Made by a program: the position numbers and the translations under genes. This document shows, one piece after another, positions 35,816 through 45,435 of a stretch of 64,000 bases of DNA (positions within the stretch are counted from its first letter, which is position 1; each line of letters begins with the position of its first letter). The notes beneath the pieces are model-generated. The model did no database searches. It saw only the letters and a list, made by a program, of their open reading frames with translations, and was not told the origin of the DNA. The stretch comes from CAVPJC01 sp963705155 (GTDB taxonomy: Bacteria > Chloroflexota > Anaerolineae > Anaerolineales > UBA4823). Location: NCBI GenBank assembly GCA_963705155.1, contig CAVPJC010000018.1, forward strand, positions 199,984 to 263,983, in the 5' to 3' direction.

Positions 35816-36796
35816 TTATGATGCCACCGTGATGACAACACTGCCCCTTTTGCGCCCCGTATCCGCATAGCGGTGCGCCTCGGCAGTCTGCTCCAGCGGA
35901 TAGCGCCGGTCAATGACCGGTTTCAGTTTGCCTGCCTCAAGCAGCTCACGTAAAAAGACCAGATCTTCTGCACGGTTGGGCGCCATCGCGGCGATCACCT
36001 TCTTGCCGCCGGTAATCCCAGTCCAGGCCATTTGAGCAAATGATTCCAAACCACCTGCCCCGGCCAGATACAGCCCGTTTGGTTTGAGCGAGCCTTTATC
36101 GCGGGCAAACGATGACTTGCCCGGGACCATATCAAAAATTACATCATACGCCTGGCCGTTCCGGGTGAAATCTTCCTTCGTGTAATCGATGACATGGTCT
36201 GCCCCAAGTGACCGCACCATCTCCAGGTTCCTCGTGCTGCACACGCCGGTAACTTCAGCCCCATAGTATTTGGCGAGCTGGACAGCATAGACGCCGGTAC
36301 AACCCGAAGCGCCAATGATGAGAACCTTTTGCCCGGGCTGAAGTTTGGCGATATCTCTCAAAAAATAGAGCGCGGCGGTTGCGCCAAATGGGATGGAAAC
36401 AGCTTCTGCGAAGGTCAAATTGGCTGGTTTCATGACCAGGCTGGCGTCTTCAGCCATGCAGGTATATTCGGTATAGGCGCCATATTTTTCACTGATGCCA
36501 AAGACCTGATCGCCCTTCTTGAACAGCCTGACATCCTTGCCAACCTCAATAATTTCACCTGACAACTCCACACCGAGGATGGGCTGCCTGGGTTGCCGAA
36601 GGCCGAACATCAAGCGCGCCAGGAAAGCAAAACCAGGCGGGACAAAGGTAAAACCGCGTGCGTTGCAGTCCCCGGCAGTGACAGAGGTGGCATGCACTTT
36701 GATCAGCACTTCATTGTCCTTTGGGGATGGCTTTTCAATTTCTTGCAGATGCAGGACATCGGCAGGGCCGTACTGTGTGTAGACAATCGCTTTCAT
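35816..36796 (-). CDS. NAD(P)-dependent alcohol dehydrogenase / quinone oxidoreductase (module III)
   Basis: 326 aa from MKAIVYTQYGPADVLHLQEI, preceded by GGAGGATCCC. The cofactor motif is IGASGCTGVYAVQLAKYYGA; it ends TAEAHRYADTGRKRGSVVIT. Zinc-free paralogue of 17508, 27505 and 43626. Its end lies only 37 bp from the start codon of the module II regulator, so modules II and III abut. Confidence 0.92.
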   Translation of the reverse strand: MKAIVYTQYGPADVLHLQEIEKPSPKDNEVLIKVHATSVTAGDCNARGFTFVPPGFAFLARLMFGLRQPRQPILGVELSGEIIEVGKDVRLFKKGDQVFGISEKYGAYTEYTCMAEDASLVMKPANLTFAEAVSIPFGATAALYFLRDIAKLQPGQKVLIIGASGCTGVYAVQLAKYYGAEVTGVCSTRNLEMVRSLGADHVIDYTKEDFTRNGQAYDVIFDMVPGKSSFARDKGSLKPNGLYLAGAGGLESFAQMAWTGITGGKKVIAAMAPNRAEDLVFLRELLEAGKLKPVIDRRYPLEQTAEAHRYADTGRKRGSVVITVAS

Positions 36797-36810
36797 GGGA
36801 TCCTCCAAAT

Positions 36811-37250
36811 TCATTTTGCAAGAGCGGATTGGTATACGGGTTGGCCTTCAGGGTTACGCCACATCCAGGCATACCAGGTAATGAACAAGGTGCAAACAAT
36901 TTCTATGCTTGCAAAAAATACATAAAAAAGTGCCGGTGTTTCGCCGAACAATCGAACCGAGGCAACAAACGCTGTATGGAATATGCCTGCAATGATGTTT
37001 GCCCAGCGATTTGCACCATATTTCAAGACCCTGGATAGGAGAACCATAGCGATTGCAGTCTCCATCAGTATTGCGAATCCCAACACAGCACCTTGTGGTA
37101 CTGCCAAGGTTTCCTTTTGCGCCGCGTATCCTGAAAATATAATGTAAAAACATCCGCTGTAAAGATAGTTGTAGCATTGCGAATATCCATAGTGTGGAAA
37201 GTAACTACCTTCCTATCTTTCATTTCGGTTTCCTTTATGGTTGTATTCAT
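36811..37250 (-). CDS. DUF6326-like membrane protein, multiple frameshifts (module III)
   Basis: The C-terminal 98 residues are clean: MAVPQGAVLGFAILMETAIA, RWANIIAGIFHTAFVASVRL, FYVFFASIEIVCTLFITWYA. The N-terminus is spread over three frames: MNTTIKETEMKDRKVV at 37250, then LSTLWIFAMLQ, then ADVFTLYF, then SGYAAQKETLAVPQ. Two or three indels in about 120 bp are needed. When joined it reads as a ~145-aa four-helix protein that I associate with DUF6326 or a related family. It ends 15 bp before the dehydrogenase start. Confidence 0.6.
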
Positions 37251-37260
37251 TTTTTATCTC

Positions 37261-37322
37261 CTTTTTTTGAACGATATGGATGTATTTGATTGAATCGGAC
37301 TTGATTAAAATTGTGGCCGCCA
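37261..37322 (-). repeat. Conserved leader element, copy D
   Basis: The fourth copy, upstream of the DUF6326-like gene: the minus strand reads ATCAAGTCCGATTCAATCAA then ATACATCCATATCGTTCAAA, with an open frame KSDSIKYIHIVQK. Together with its left flank it is the counterpart of copy C. Confidence 0.55.
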
Positions 37323-37397
37323 CCTGGTTACCTGGGGTTGAAATGGGCTGGAATTGTTATCAAAGGCAAACCTCCTTTCCAAGCAGCTACTATCCAT

Positions 37398-37694
37398 TTA
37401 CGATTTGACGTCTGACTGATCCGCCTGGCCTGTCCCGAATGTAGTCGAGGGGTCGGGTTTTACAGGGTTGACCGAGACCAACGGCAATCCTAAATCCCGC
37501 ACTTTTTTAAGCAAGCTATACAACGCGGCCTGGTCAGTCACCGGGCCGGTTAGGAGCGTATCGCCATCCTCTTCCGGCGTGATTGTCAGGCCATCAAACC
37601 AGTCGGCCCACCGGGCATCCAGGTGTTCCTTGAGGCGGATTTCGTAGTACAGAGGCTGGTTGTGTTTTTCTTCGAAGGTTTGGTTGTCACTCAT
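37398..37694 (-). CDS. Conserved ~90-aa cassette protein, module III copy
   Basis: 98 aa from MSDNQTFEEKHNQPLYYEI; core RLKEHLDARWADWFDGLTIT, PEEDGDTLLTGPVTDQAALY, SLLKKVRDLGLPLVSVNPV. The start was set by alignment with the other copies; an ATG immediately before it is equally possible. The operator/promoter at 37737-37768 precedes it. Confidence 0.8.
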   Translation of the reverse strand: MSDNQTFEEKHNQPLYYEIRLKEHLDARWADWFDGLTITPEEDGDTLLTGPVTDQAALYSLLKKVRDLGLPLVSVNPVKPDPSTTFGTGQADQSDVKS

Positions 37695-37736
37695 CATGGG
37701 CTTCGCGTTTTTCCTTTCTATTGTTGATCTGCCCAA

Positions 37737-37768
37737 AGGATACCGCCCCATTTGATGAGGCGTCATCA
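37737..37768 (-). promoter_or_regulatory. Cassette promoter and MalT-box-like operator, module III
   Basis: -10 TATCCT (37737-37742), a 10-bp gap, then TGATGAGGCGTCATCA (37753-37768), an inverted repeat TGATGA-N4-TCATCA. AATGATGTGATTGA follows. The layout is the same as in modules II and IV. Confidence 0.6.
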
Positions 37769-37803
37769 CCAAATGATGTGATTGATATTGTGATTGTTAT
37801 GGA

Positions 37804-37847
37804 AAAACAAAAATCCCCGGCAGATGGTTATAGAACACCTGTCGGGG
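37804..37847 (-). terminator. Rho-independent terminator of the module III regulator
   Basis: On the minus strand a 9-bp stem (CCCCGACAG / CTGCCGGGG, one G-U pair) is followed by ATTTTTGTTTTT. It lies 25 bp after the regulator stop and before the small-protein promoter, so regulator and small protein are separate transcripts. Confidence 0.8.
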
Positions 37848-37871
37848 TCGACGCTGGGGTTTGGAAGGCAC

Positions 37872-40740
37872 CTAGAACAAGTCGAGTTCCTCGGCCCGGC
37901 GGACAGCCGCGCGCCGATTATTGACCCCCAGCTTGCTGAAAATGTTTTTGGTGTGCGTGCGAAAGGTATTTGGCGAGATGACCAATCGGTCGGCAATTTC
38001 CGGGCCGCTCAGTTCGGTGCGAAGCAGCTTGAGCACTTCCAACTCGCGTTCACTCAATGGCTCAATCAGGTCCACTTTTTGGGGATGAGCCACAGGGTGT
38101 ATCTCTTCTGTGCGCCCGAAGCCAGAGAGGAGCCTTTCCACATAAACGAGCAGCGGATGGCTCTGGCCGCTCGATTGCTTCTTCATCCGTGCGCGAAAAT
38201 CCAGCAGAAGCAAATGCATCGGCTCGCCTTCATCCACAAATAGGCGGAAATAGCCCTCCGGCTCGGCCAGGGTCAGGGCGCGCTCCAGTGACGCCAGAGC
38301 CAGGGGTAGGTTCCCTTGCATCTGGTGGGCGAGCGCCTGCACCACCAGGATTTCAATGACACTGCCGGTCCTATTTTGTGCTTCGGCTGCCTTTAACAGG
38401 CGCTCCAGCAATCCGGTTGCCTGCAGGAAAGAGCGCCGATCCTGGCGGCTCTGAACTTCGGCCATCAGCAATCGGGCCAGGATCAGATGCTCGAACTCGC
38501 CCACGTAGCTGATCTCATCGTCAGTCGACAGCCCGCGCGCATGCGCCCAATCCCGGGCCAGGGCCAACCGGCCTTGCTTGAGATACACATTCGCCTTCAA
38601 GGCTTGGATGGGACGGGCATCCGGTATGGGAGTCTTAACATACGCGCCTCTGGCTTCATCCAACAGACCCAGCGCAGCCTCCAGATCTCCCCCGGACTCC
38701 TTGAGCCGGGCCAGAGCAACGTGCCAGCGGTATCGCCAGTCGACCAGCGTGGTCTGCTCACCCAGCTCCCGGGCTTTTTGCAGGTGCTCCGCAGCGGCTG
38801 CATCCTCTCCCTTCTCATGAGCCAGCATCGCCAACCCTAAATAATGGTGGGCGGTGATGTGCTGCGCATCCTTTCCATGTGTTGATGCAAGCTGTAAGGC
38901 CTGCTGGTAGGTTTTTTCTGCTTCGCGAAGACGCCCTAACACGATCAGGATATCGGCCAGGGCAAAGGCGCTGGCAACGACAAAAACGAAGTTGCTCGCC
39001 TGCTGCATACTATTCATCCAATCACCCAGGGCAGAGCGGGCGGACTCCAGGTCTCCGCGTGTCCAGTGGGTGACCTCCAGCGTGATCGTAGCCTGGGCGC
39101 GCCTGAACAGGTCGTCTTCAGGGATGAGCTGGAGCGCCAGTTCGGCATATTTCACCGTGGCGGAAAGATTGCCCTGAACCTGGGCGTTGTAGGCGTGCGT
39201 CATGGCAATCATCGCTGGCAGGGGCTTTAGCTGCGCTTTATCCACCACAACCATCCCGTCCGATGGACCATTCAGACACCGTTCGGCATCCTGCAGCCGG
39301 GACTCGCTGGCCTCCGGCTCGCCAGCATCCGTGAACGCGATGGCCATCTGGGTGCTGAGCACCGGCCGGAGGCGGATCTCGTCTTCCGGGAGTTTCTTGA
39401 CCCAGCCCAACCACGCGGCAGTCTGAAAAGTGGCGTCCATCCCCTGCCAGGCCGACTCAGCCAGCCCCGCTGCCCGCCCAAAATCCCCGGCGGCGATATG
39501 CATGGTGAAAAGCTTCGGTCTCATCCCCGTTCTTTTCATACCACTGGCTGGCGCGGAGATGGTATTCTGCTGTTTCTCCGGGTGAAAGCCTTTGTCCCAA
39601 TCGCTGGCGCAGGAAATCCCCAAAGAGATGGTGATAGCGATACCAGCGCCGCTCGTTATCCAGGGGGACAATAAACAGGTTGGCGTGCTCGAGATACTCC
39701 AGGATCGATTGAGAATCGAGTGTCGAGATTAGAGATTCGGGGGAAGCTCGCTTACCACTCTCGATTTTCCATTCTCTATTCTCGAGTATCGCATCGCAAA
39801 GCGGTCCGCACAGGCGGTTGAGGATGGATGTGCGCAGCAGGAAAGCCTGGACGCTTTCGGACTGCTGCTGCAAGACTTCTTCAAGCAGATAATCCAGCAC
39901 GAAATGGTGGCTGCCGGTGAAAGCCTGGATAAAACTGGCGGTGTCTTGATGCCCCTGCATGGAGAGCGGTGATCGAAGTGCGATTGCGGCCAATTGCAGG
40001 CCGGCAATCCAGCCTTCAGTACGGGTTTCGAGTGCGGTGATGTCTTCCTCGGAGAGGTTCAGGCCCATCATCAGGTTGAGAAACTCGGCGGCTTCGGCAG
40101 GAGTAAAACGCAAGTCGGCGAGGCGCAGCTCGGTCAATTGGCCCCGGGCGCGCAGCCGGGCCAGGGGCAGATGTGGATCCTCACGCGTGGCAATGACCAG
40201 GTGTATCTGCTGCGGCAGGTGCTCGAGCAGAAAGGCGACGGAGCTGTCGACGGACGTCGAGGCGTTAACCGGTTTGGTATCAATCAGGTGGTAATCATCA
40301 AGAACCAGGATGATATGATCCGGTATGGCGGCAATTTCATTGACCAGGGCGGTAAGAATCGATTCGATGGACGGCGGCTGAGGGGATTGGAGCATATCCA
40401 ACGCACCTGCTCCAATATAATCACCGCCGGTTTTTGGCGGCAGCGTCTGCAGCGCAGCGATGAGGTAAATCAGAAAGCGTGTGGGGTCGTTATCCCCTTC
40501 GTCCAGCGATAGCCAGGCGGCCTTCACCCCTTCCCTTCTCCCTGTGGGAGAGGGGCCAGGGGTGAGGGCCGCGATCCATTCGCTGACCAGCGTGGTCTTG
40601 CCAAAGCCAGCGGGGGCAGAGATGAGGGTCAGCTTGCGCTGTATGCCCTCATTCAGTTGCTCGACCAGGCGCGGGCGGAAGACAATTTTAGCCCGGGGTG
40701 GTGGGACATAAAGTTTGGTGGCCAAAATGGGTGCGGACAT
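37872..40740 (-). CDS. MalT-type LuxR family ATP-dependent regulator (module III), one frameshift
   Basis: About 956 aa. Walker A is APAGFGKTTLVSEW and Walker B IILVLDDYHLID; then winged helix, TPR repeats and an HTH (LSERELEVLKLLRTELSGPE, SPNTFRTHTKNIFSKLGVNN). One indel near 39505 (EAFHHA joins HIAAGDFGRAAGLAES). It carries the 56-bp palindrome (peptide ALTPGPSPTGRREGVKA). A second in-frame insertion of about 20 residues, within LENREWKIESGKRASP and SLISTLDSQS, is absent from the other copies. Confidence 0.88.
39710..39786. repeat. In-frame insertion specific to the module III regulator
   Basis: The paralogues read CNAVTGREDGKGVLETLERG or similar here. The module III copy has about 20 extra residues rich in Glu, Lys and Ser. 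The DNA contains TCTCGATTTTCCATTCTC and imperfect inverted segments (GAATCGAGTGTCGAGATT), suggesting a second type of small inserted repeat. Boundaries are approximate. Confidence 0.45.
40517..40572. repeat. 56-bp in-frame palindrome, module III copy
   Basis: GCGGCCTTCACCCC-TT-CCCTTCTCCC, loop TGT, then GGGAGAGGGG-CCA-GGGGTGAGGGCCGC. Same codon position as in modules II and IV, with the same orientation as IV and opposite to II. Confidence 0.9.
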
Positions 40741-40746
40741 AGATCA

Positions 40747-40752
40747 ATTATA
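40747..40752 (-). promoter_or_regulatory. -10 box of a leaderless promoter (module III regulator)
   Basis: TATAAT followed by TGATCT and then ATG, identical to modules II and IV. Confidence 0.65.
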
Positions 40753-40786
40753 TAACACCCCCCCAATTCCCTGCATTTAAACCGTT

Positions 40787-41938
40787 TTATTTTGGGTCGG
40801 CAAGGTTGTTCATTCCAACCAGTACGTCCTCCTGCAAAATATGCTGCATTTTTTCGGGTTCTTCAAATAACGGACTGTGAGCAGATGCTGCAAAAGTGTA
40901 AAAACCTTTCATGGGCGCTTGTAGCTTCTCAAAATAGTCTTTTGCCAAAGTGTAAGAGCAAGTGTAATCGTTTATGCCGCTAATGAAATAGACGGGGATT
41001 TCAAGCTCTGGCACCTTTACGGTCAGATCGGTGGCTACGATTTCATCCCAAAAAGGACTAACACCGGATTGAGATTTGCTACGCCACAAATTGACCTTTT
41101 CCAATAATGTGTACTCTCGGAATGTAAGTGAAGGCAAAAAGATGCCACTGATTACCGATTTCATGTCATGTGTTGTACCAATTCCGAGGCTGTGCATTGT
41201 TCCGTCACGCAAGGCAAGATAAGCATCCGGTATGCCGCCTGTCGTCGTTACGGGTGCTGCTTCAAGTTTTCGCACCATTCCTAAGTTTCCTTTCTCTTGG
41301 AAGTGCTGAAGCATATACTCGTACGCCAAACTTTCGGATTTAAGTTGATTCGACATCTGGGCCACGCCAATGTAGGCGGAGTACAACTCCGGTGCCCGTG
41401 CAGCAACTTGGATGCCAATAAAGGTTCCCCCCGAATGTCCCATCAGGTATATCTTTTCTTTATCGAAGCGGTGGCGCAAATAATTCGTTACTTCCAGTGT
41501 GTCAGAGATTAATTGCTCCATAGTCATCGTCTCTGGTGGAATGTCGGTATTATAGGAGAGTCCTGAGCCACGCTGTTCCCACCAAACGACTGTGAAATAG
41601 TCTTCAAGACCTGTAGGGTATCTCTGTGTAAGGAAGTAATCAGGCATGCCTCCATGCAGGTAAAGCAGCACTGGTTGTGTTGCATCTTTACTCTTGATAA
41701 ACATCCCTTGTTCCACACCATTGATGTTGACAAACACTTTCTCGGAAATGCTACCCGCCAATGGACTTCCGTTTTCTTCCACGAAAGGGATCGGTTTTCC
41801 GGGACTGAACGCCAGCAGCACGCCTACAAGAACAAATACACAAACAAGTAAAACAGCAATTATAGTCAGCATAATACCGATCACATTTCGCGCAAATGGT
41901 TTAATCGATAGTCGCTTAATCTTCTTATTAGTGGACAT
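40787..41938 (-). CDS. Alpha/beta hydrolase, membrane-anchored
   Basis: 383 aa from MSTNKKIKRLSIKPFARNV. An N-terminal membrane helix (IGIMLTIIAVLLVCVFVLVG) is followed by an alpha/beta-hydrolase domain: oxyanion HGGMPDYF, the WWEQRGSGLSY segment typical of proline-iminopeptidase-like enzymes, nucleophile GHSGGTF, and likely acid/base in INDYTCSYTL and SAHSPLFEE. The active site probably faces outward. The substrate is unknown. It overlaps the upstream CPBP gene by 11 bp, implying translational coupling. Confidence 0.85.
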   Translation of the reverse strand: MSTNKKIKRLSIKPFARNVIGIMLTIIAVLLVCVFVLVGVLLAFSPGKPIPFVEENGSPLAGSISEKVFVNINGVEQGMFIKSKDATQPVLLYLHGGMPDYFLTQRYPTGLEDYFTVVWWEQRGSGLSYNTDIPPETMTMEQLISDTLEVTNYLRHRFDKEKIYLMGHSGGTFIGIQVAARAPELYSAYIGVAQMSNQLKSESLAYEYMLQHFQEKGNLGMVRKLEAAPVTTTGGIPDAYLALRDGTMHSLGIGTTHDMKSVISGIFLPSLTFREYTLLEKVNLWRSKSQSGVSPFWDEIVATDLTVKVPELEIPVYFISGINDYTCSYTLAKDYFEKLQAPMKGFYTFAASAHSPLFEEPEKMQHILQEDVLVGMNNLADPK

Positions 41939-42800
41939 GATCACTGCTGTCCCTTATATGATCGCTATAACCTGATGTTTTCTGCGATCTGCTCAACGTC
42001 TGAGGTTGCCAGACCATAACTATCACGGCAGCCATGATCACATAGGGTAAACATTCTAACCAGTTATAGAGAGGAGACCGGGTTACCCCGGAAGACAACA
42101 CCTGGGCAGCGTATGTATATAACCAGTGAAGCAGGATCGCAGACCAGAGACTCTGTTTTGTGTTGTTGTAAAGCCACGTATATAAAATCGAGCTGGCCAT
42201 CAACTGTATCAAGAAGCCAATGAATGGGATCCCCAATTCATGTTGAGAAGTTCCCACCATCATAAACAACGGTAGATGCCACAAAGCCCAAACCAAACCG
42301 ACAATCAAGGATGAAGTCAACGCATTCCACCGCGTCTGAAGTCTTCCCAGTGCATATCCACGCCAACCGATTTCTTCTGACAGCGGACCAAGGATCAGAA
42401 GCGGCAAAAAACTGCCCAACTGCGCCAAAAAAAGAACCCCATTAAAATCATTGCCGAGGAGTTTGTTAATGGTTAATTGCCCTACCGTTCCAATCATAAC
42501 GATCAGGATAGCAAACACGTACCAACACCAGCCAAGCTTGAATTGCAGGATACGCCGACCTAATGATCTTAATCCAGACATCCCTTCCTTTTTCCAGGTC
42601 AGAAAAATCGCCAACAGGGAGGGCACAAATCCTCCGGCGAGAAATAGTACGATCGCCCAGGAGGGACCTTTAACATCACTCACAAAACTAATGGTTGGGA
42701 TCTTAAAAAGAGCCAAGGGCCCCCAGAAAACGAAATAGGAAAATGCCAGTGTTAATCCTAGAAAGGCATAGGCTTCCTTCACTGCTTTTGTACTTTTCAC
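41928..42800 (-). CDS. CPBP family intramembrane glutamic endopeptidase
   Basis: 290 aa with a GTG start (GTGAAAAGTACAAAAGC) preceded by GGAG; an ATG 51 bp upstream is less likely. Multi-pass, with the CPBP/Abi motifs: EEIGWRGYALGRL (Glu-Glu and Arg), WALWHLPLFMM (His) and a C-terminal AILLHWLYTYA (His). The family includes Rce1-like and bacteriocin-immunity proteases. It lies in module IV between a hydrolase and a second CPBP gene. Confidence 0.87.
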   Translation of the reverse strand: MKSTKAVKEAYAFLGLTLAFSYFVFWGPLALFKIPTISFVSDVKGPSWAIVLFLAGGFVPSLLAIFLTWKKEGMSGLRSLGRRILQFKLGWCWYVFAILIVMIGTVGQLTINKLLGNDFNGVLFLAQLGSFLPLLILGPLSEEIGWRGYALGRLQTRWNALTSSLIVGLVWALWHLPLFMMVGTSQHELGIPFIGFLIQLMASSILYTWLYNNTKQSLWSAILLHWLYTYAAQVLSSGVTRSPLYNWLECLPYVIMAAVIVMVWQPQTLSRSQKTSGYSDHIRDSSDHVH

Positions 42801-42906
42801 TTTCGTCTCCTGGATACTTGACCTGTCGTGCCTGATCAAATCGAACACCACTTTAGGCGATAAGAAATCCCATTGTCAATGCATGAATTATTGCGGATTT
42901 CTCTAA

Positions 42907-43629
42907 TTACATCATTCTTGTAATAAATACAATCGCTGATACAAGATCCAACGAATTCACCAGGATGTGAGCAATTATTCCAATGTAGATATTTTTCTTC
43001 TTTACCCCAAAGACCAACGGCAATATTCCCAGAGTTCTTGTGACAATCATCCACGGGGTAGGGATATGATAAACCGCAAAAAGGAAGCTATGAAACAACG
43101 TGGCGAACTTCCCTTTTATCCTTGGCAACAAATATCCCCGAAAATACAATTCTTCAACCAGGGAACTCAAGAATACACCAAATATTAAATACATCGAGTA
43201 TGTGCCGATCAATATTATCCTGGAATAATTACCATCTAATCCGTAATCTGTTCCCGGTATCCAGAAAAACAACTTCTCTTGAAGAAAAGCCTCCACGGGT
43301 TTAAAAAGGGTAAATATGGCGCCAGTTGCAGCCACAACCATTAATACCCATACCATGTATTGCCACCGCGGAATCGAATTTCGATAGCTGATGATCCCCT
43401 GTAATGTAAAGCAGCCAGTCGTTTTCTTCCCCTGATATAACAGATATCCGAGTTCGACAGGAATAAGAATAAAGGCGTATGCAAGAAGAAGAGCAACAAT
43501 TGAAGGATACCCCAGATTTGCAACTGGCTGTCGTGCGAGGAAGTAAAAACACCCGACCAGGATTCCAGGTAGTAAATGCAAAATGATCGATTGGGTCGTT
43601 GAATGTTTTTCGATTTGATCTGGTTTCAT
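42907..43629 (-). CDS. CPBP family intramembrane protease
   Basis: 240 aa, multi-pass; motif 1 SSLVEELYFRGYLLPRI, motif 2 FLFAVYHIPTPWM, motif 3 IGIIAHILVNSLD. Its ATG overlaps the dehydrogenase stop (ATGA, 4 bp), so the genes are translationally coupled. It is distinct in sequence from the CPBP gene at 41928. Confidence 0.87.
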   Translation of the reverse strand: MKPDQIEKHSTTQSIILHLLPGILVGCFYFLARQPVANLGYPSIVALLLAYAFILIPVELGYLLYQGKKTTGCFTLQGIISYRNSIPRWQYMVWVLMVVAATGAIFTLFKPVEAFLQEKLFFWIPGTDYGLDGNYSRIILIGTYSMYLIFGVFLSSLVEELYFRGYLLPRIKGKFATLFHSFLFAVYHIPTPWMIVTRTLGILPLVFGVKKKNIYIGIIAHILVNSLDLVSAIVFITRMM

Positions 43630-44582
43630 TTTTTCTCGCCTTGTTTTTTGTGGGTAATTCCTACCGTGATAACGACGTTGCCTTTTTTATGCCCTTGCTC
43701 GACATAGCGGTGCGCCTCGACGATTTGCTCCAGCGGATAGACCCGGTCGATGACCGGTTTAAGCTTGCCCGCCTCAATCAGTTCTTTGAGCAAGAGCAGG
43801 TTTTCGAGCTTATCGGCGCCGTCTGAGTCGGCATGAACGTTGATGTAGACGCCGCCAGGTTTAAGCGCCTTTTTGCTTAGCGCTGGTGCTAGTTTGCCAA
43901 CCGCGTCAAAAATAACATCGTAGGTTTCGCCGCTCTGGGTAAAATCTTCCTTAGTGTAATCAATGACCTGATCTGCGCCTAGGGATTTCACCAATTCCAA
44001 ATTCGTACTGCTGCATACTCCGGTCACTTCTGCTCCAAAGTTGTGGCTGGCAAGCTGTACCGCAAAAGTCCCTACCGCTCCAGAAGCGCCGTAAATCAGA
44101 ACCTTTTGCCCGCTGCGGATATTGCCTTTTTTGAGGCAGTGCAATGCTGTCATCCCTCCACCAGGAACGGCGGCGGCTTCCTCATAGGTGAGATTGGCCG
44201 GTTTGAACGCCAGCACCCCGTTTTCGGGCATGCATTTGTACTCGGCATGGCCGCCAAAATTGACGGCGAAGGTGGAGGCGAAAACCGGGTCGCCGGGCTT
44301 GAAGCGGGTCACCTTCCTGCCGGTGGATTCAACCTCCCCGGCCAATTCCATCCCCAGGATCGGGCGTCTGGGTTTGCGCCATCCCAGGATAAGACGCGCC
44401 ATGAACTTCTGCCAGCCAGGGATGGGCGGCAGGTTGAGACTGCGCATGATAGTGTCGCCGATTGTGACGGTGGTGGCATGGACTTTGACCAGCACTTCGC
44501 TGTCTCGGGGAAAGGGTTTTTCCACTTCTTTCAACTGAAGAACATCGGGGGAGCCGTATTTTGTGTAGAATACTGCTTTCAT
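43626..44582 (-). CDS. NAD(P)-dependent alcohol dehydrogenase / quinone oxidoreductase (module IV)
   Basis: A 318-aa zinc-free medium-chain dehydrogenase: MKAVFYTKYGSPDVLQLKEV, cofactor YGASGAVGTFAVQLASHNFG, ending IVEAHRYVEQGHKKGNVVIT. The tail GITHKKQGEKK closely matches the module II copy (GITHKKQWEK), so these two are recent paralogues. AGGAGGAAAACTC precedes the ATG. Confidence 0.92.
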   Translation of the reverse strand: MKAVFYTKYGSPDVLQLKEVEKPFPRDSEVLVKVHATTVTIGDTIMRSLNLPPIPGWQKFMARLILGWRKPRRPILGMELAGEVESTGRKVTRFKPGDPVFASTFAVNFGGHAEYKCMPENGVLAFKPANLTYEEAAAVPGGGMTALHCLKKGNIRSGQKVLIYGASGAVGTFAVQLASHNFGAEVTGVCSSTNLELVKSLGADQVIDYTKEDFTQSGETYDVIFDAVGKLAPALSKKALKPGGVYINVHADSDGADKLENLLLLKELIEAGKLKPVIDRVYPLEQIVEAHRYVEQGHKKGNVVITVGITHKKQGEKK

Positions 44583-44624
44583 GAGTTTTCCTCCTGATTT
44601 GGTCTGACCCGGCGCAGCCCTCTG

Positions 44625-45329
44625 TCAGGCAAATTTAAGAGCCTGTTTTTCCCACGCTTCGACGTTTACACCCTTAATCAAAAGCCACAAGTAAAACAAT
44701 GACTCTCCAATAAACGCAAACAGGCCAGGTATCGTTGCATCGAAGTTAGGAAAAAGAAAGAATAAAACAGCCGATACCGTATAGCACAAACCTACAAGCA
44801 TCAAGAAGATGCCCAGAATTCTGGGTAGGAAACCCGATCTGAAAACCAGATAGCCCAGGAGAAGCACCCAGAAGGAAAAAAACTGGGCAATAAATGTCCC
44901 GTATTTGCGCAAATCGATAAAGAACATCACCAGGGCATCCAATTGGTCTGCTTTGAATGCTGTTAAATAACCAGCGCCGCTCGATAGCAGCAGGACAGCG
45001 AAATGGTTAATCTCATTCAGCAGCGAGATAGGGACACACACCAGATAGAAAATAACCATGAGCGATGCAGTGGTTTTGTTAACCGGTTTGAGTAATTTGT
45101 ATAGAATCAGCGGCAATAACATCAACAGCGTCTGGCGGATTAGATCGCTCACCAGGGAGAGACGGAAGAGCGCCTGGGAAGCCGCAATATTCCTGACGGT
45201 TGCCGCGGCGTCTCCCGGCACAAACATGCCCGGACGAATAAAAAGTTCAGTGGACATCCCCAGAAAAAATATGGTCAGAAACACGAACGCTGCAGCTCTT
45301 GCGGTCTTTTGGGGTGAATTCGTTTTCAT
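44625..45329 (-). CDS. DUF4386 family membrane protein (module IV)
   Basis: 234 aa from MKTNSPQKTARAAAFVFLTI, after GGAGGAAGAT. DUF4386 features: LILYKLLKPVNKTTASLMVI, VFRSGFLPRILGIFLMLVGL and a closing FIGESLFYLWLLIKGVNVEA. It is closest in pattern to the module I protein at 18984. Confidence 0.88.
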   Translation of the reverse strand: MKTNSPQKTARAAAFVFLTIFFLGMSTELFIRPGMFVPGDAAATVRNIAASQALFRLSLVSDLIRQTLLMLLPLILYKLLKPVNKTTASLMVIFYLVCVPISLLNEINHFAVLLLSSGAGYLTAFKADQLDALVMFFIDLRKYGTFIAQFFSFWVLLLGYLVFRSGFLPRILGIFLMLVGLCYTVSAVLFFLFPNFDATIPGLFAFIGESLFYLWLLIKGVNVEAWEKQALKFA

Positions 45330-45435
45330 ATCTTCCTCCAATATTGCCTTGTAATTTGTTGCTCATGTTTTGCAGGACTGGCAATCCAGCGTCATTCTCA
45401 GGACTGCCAGTCCTAAAGTGCGTAAAATCAATTTG

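Noticed and set aside
37695..37772. Shared upstream reading MTPHHxxxYPxGRST before three small-protein genes, as a leader peptide
   Set aside because: The similarity is explained by the conserved operator and -10 box at the DNA level; the module IV copy diverges as protein and the frames are not consistently joined to a start signal.
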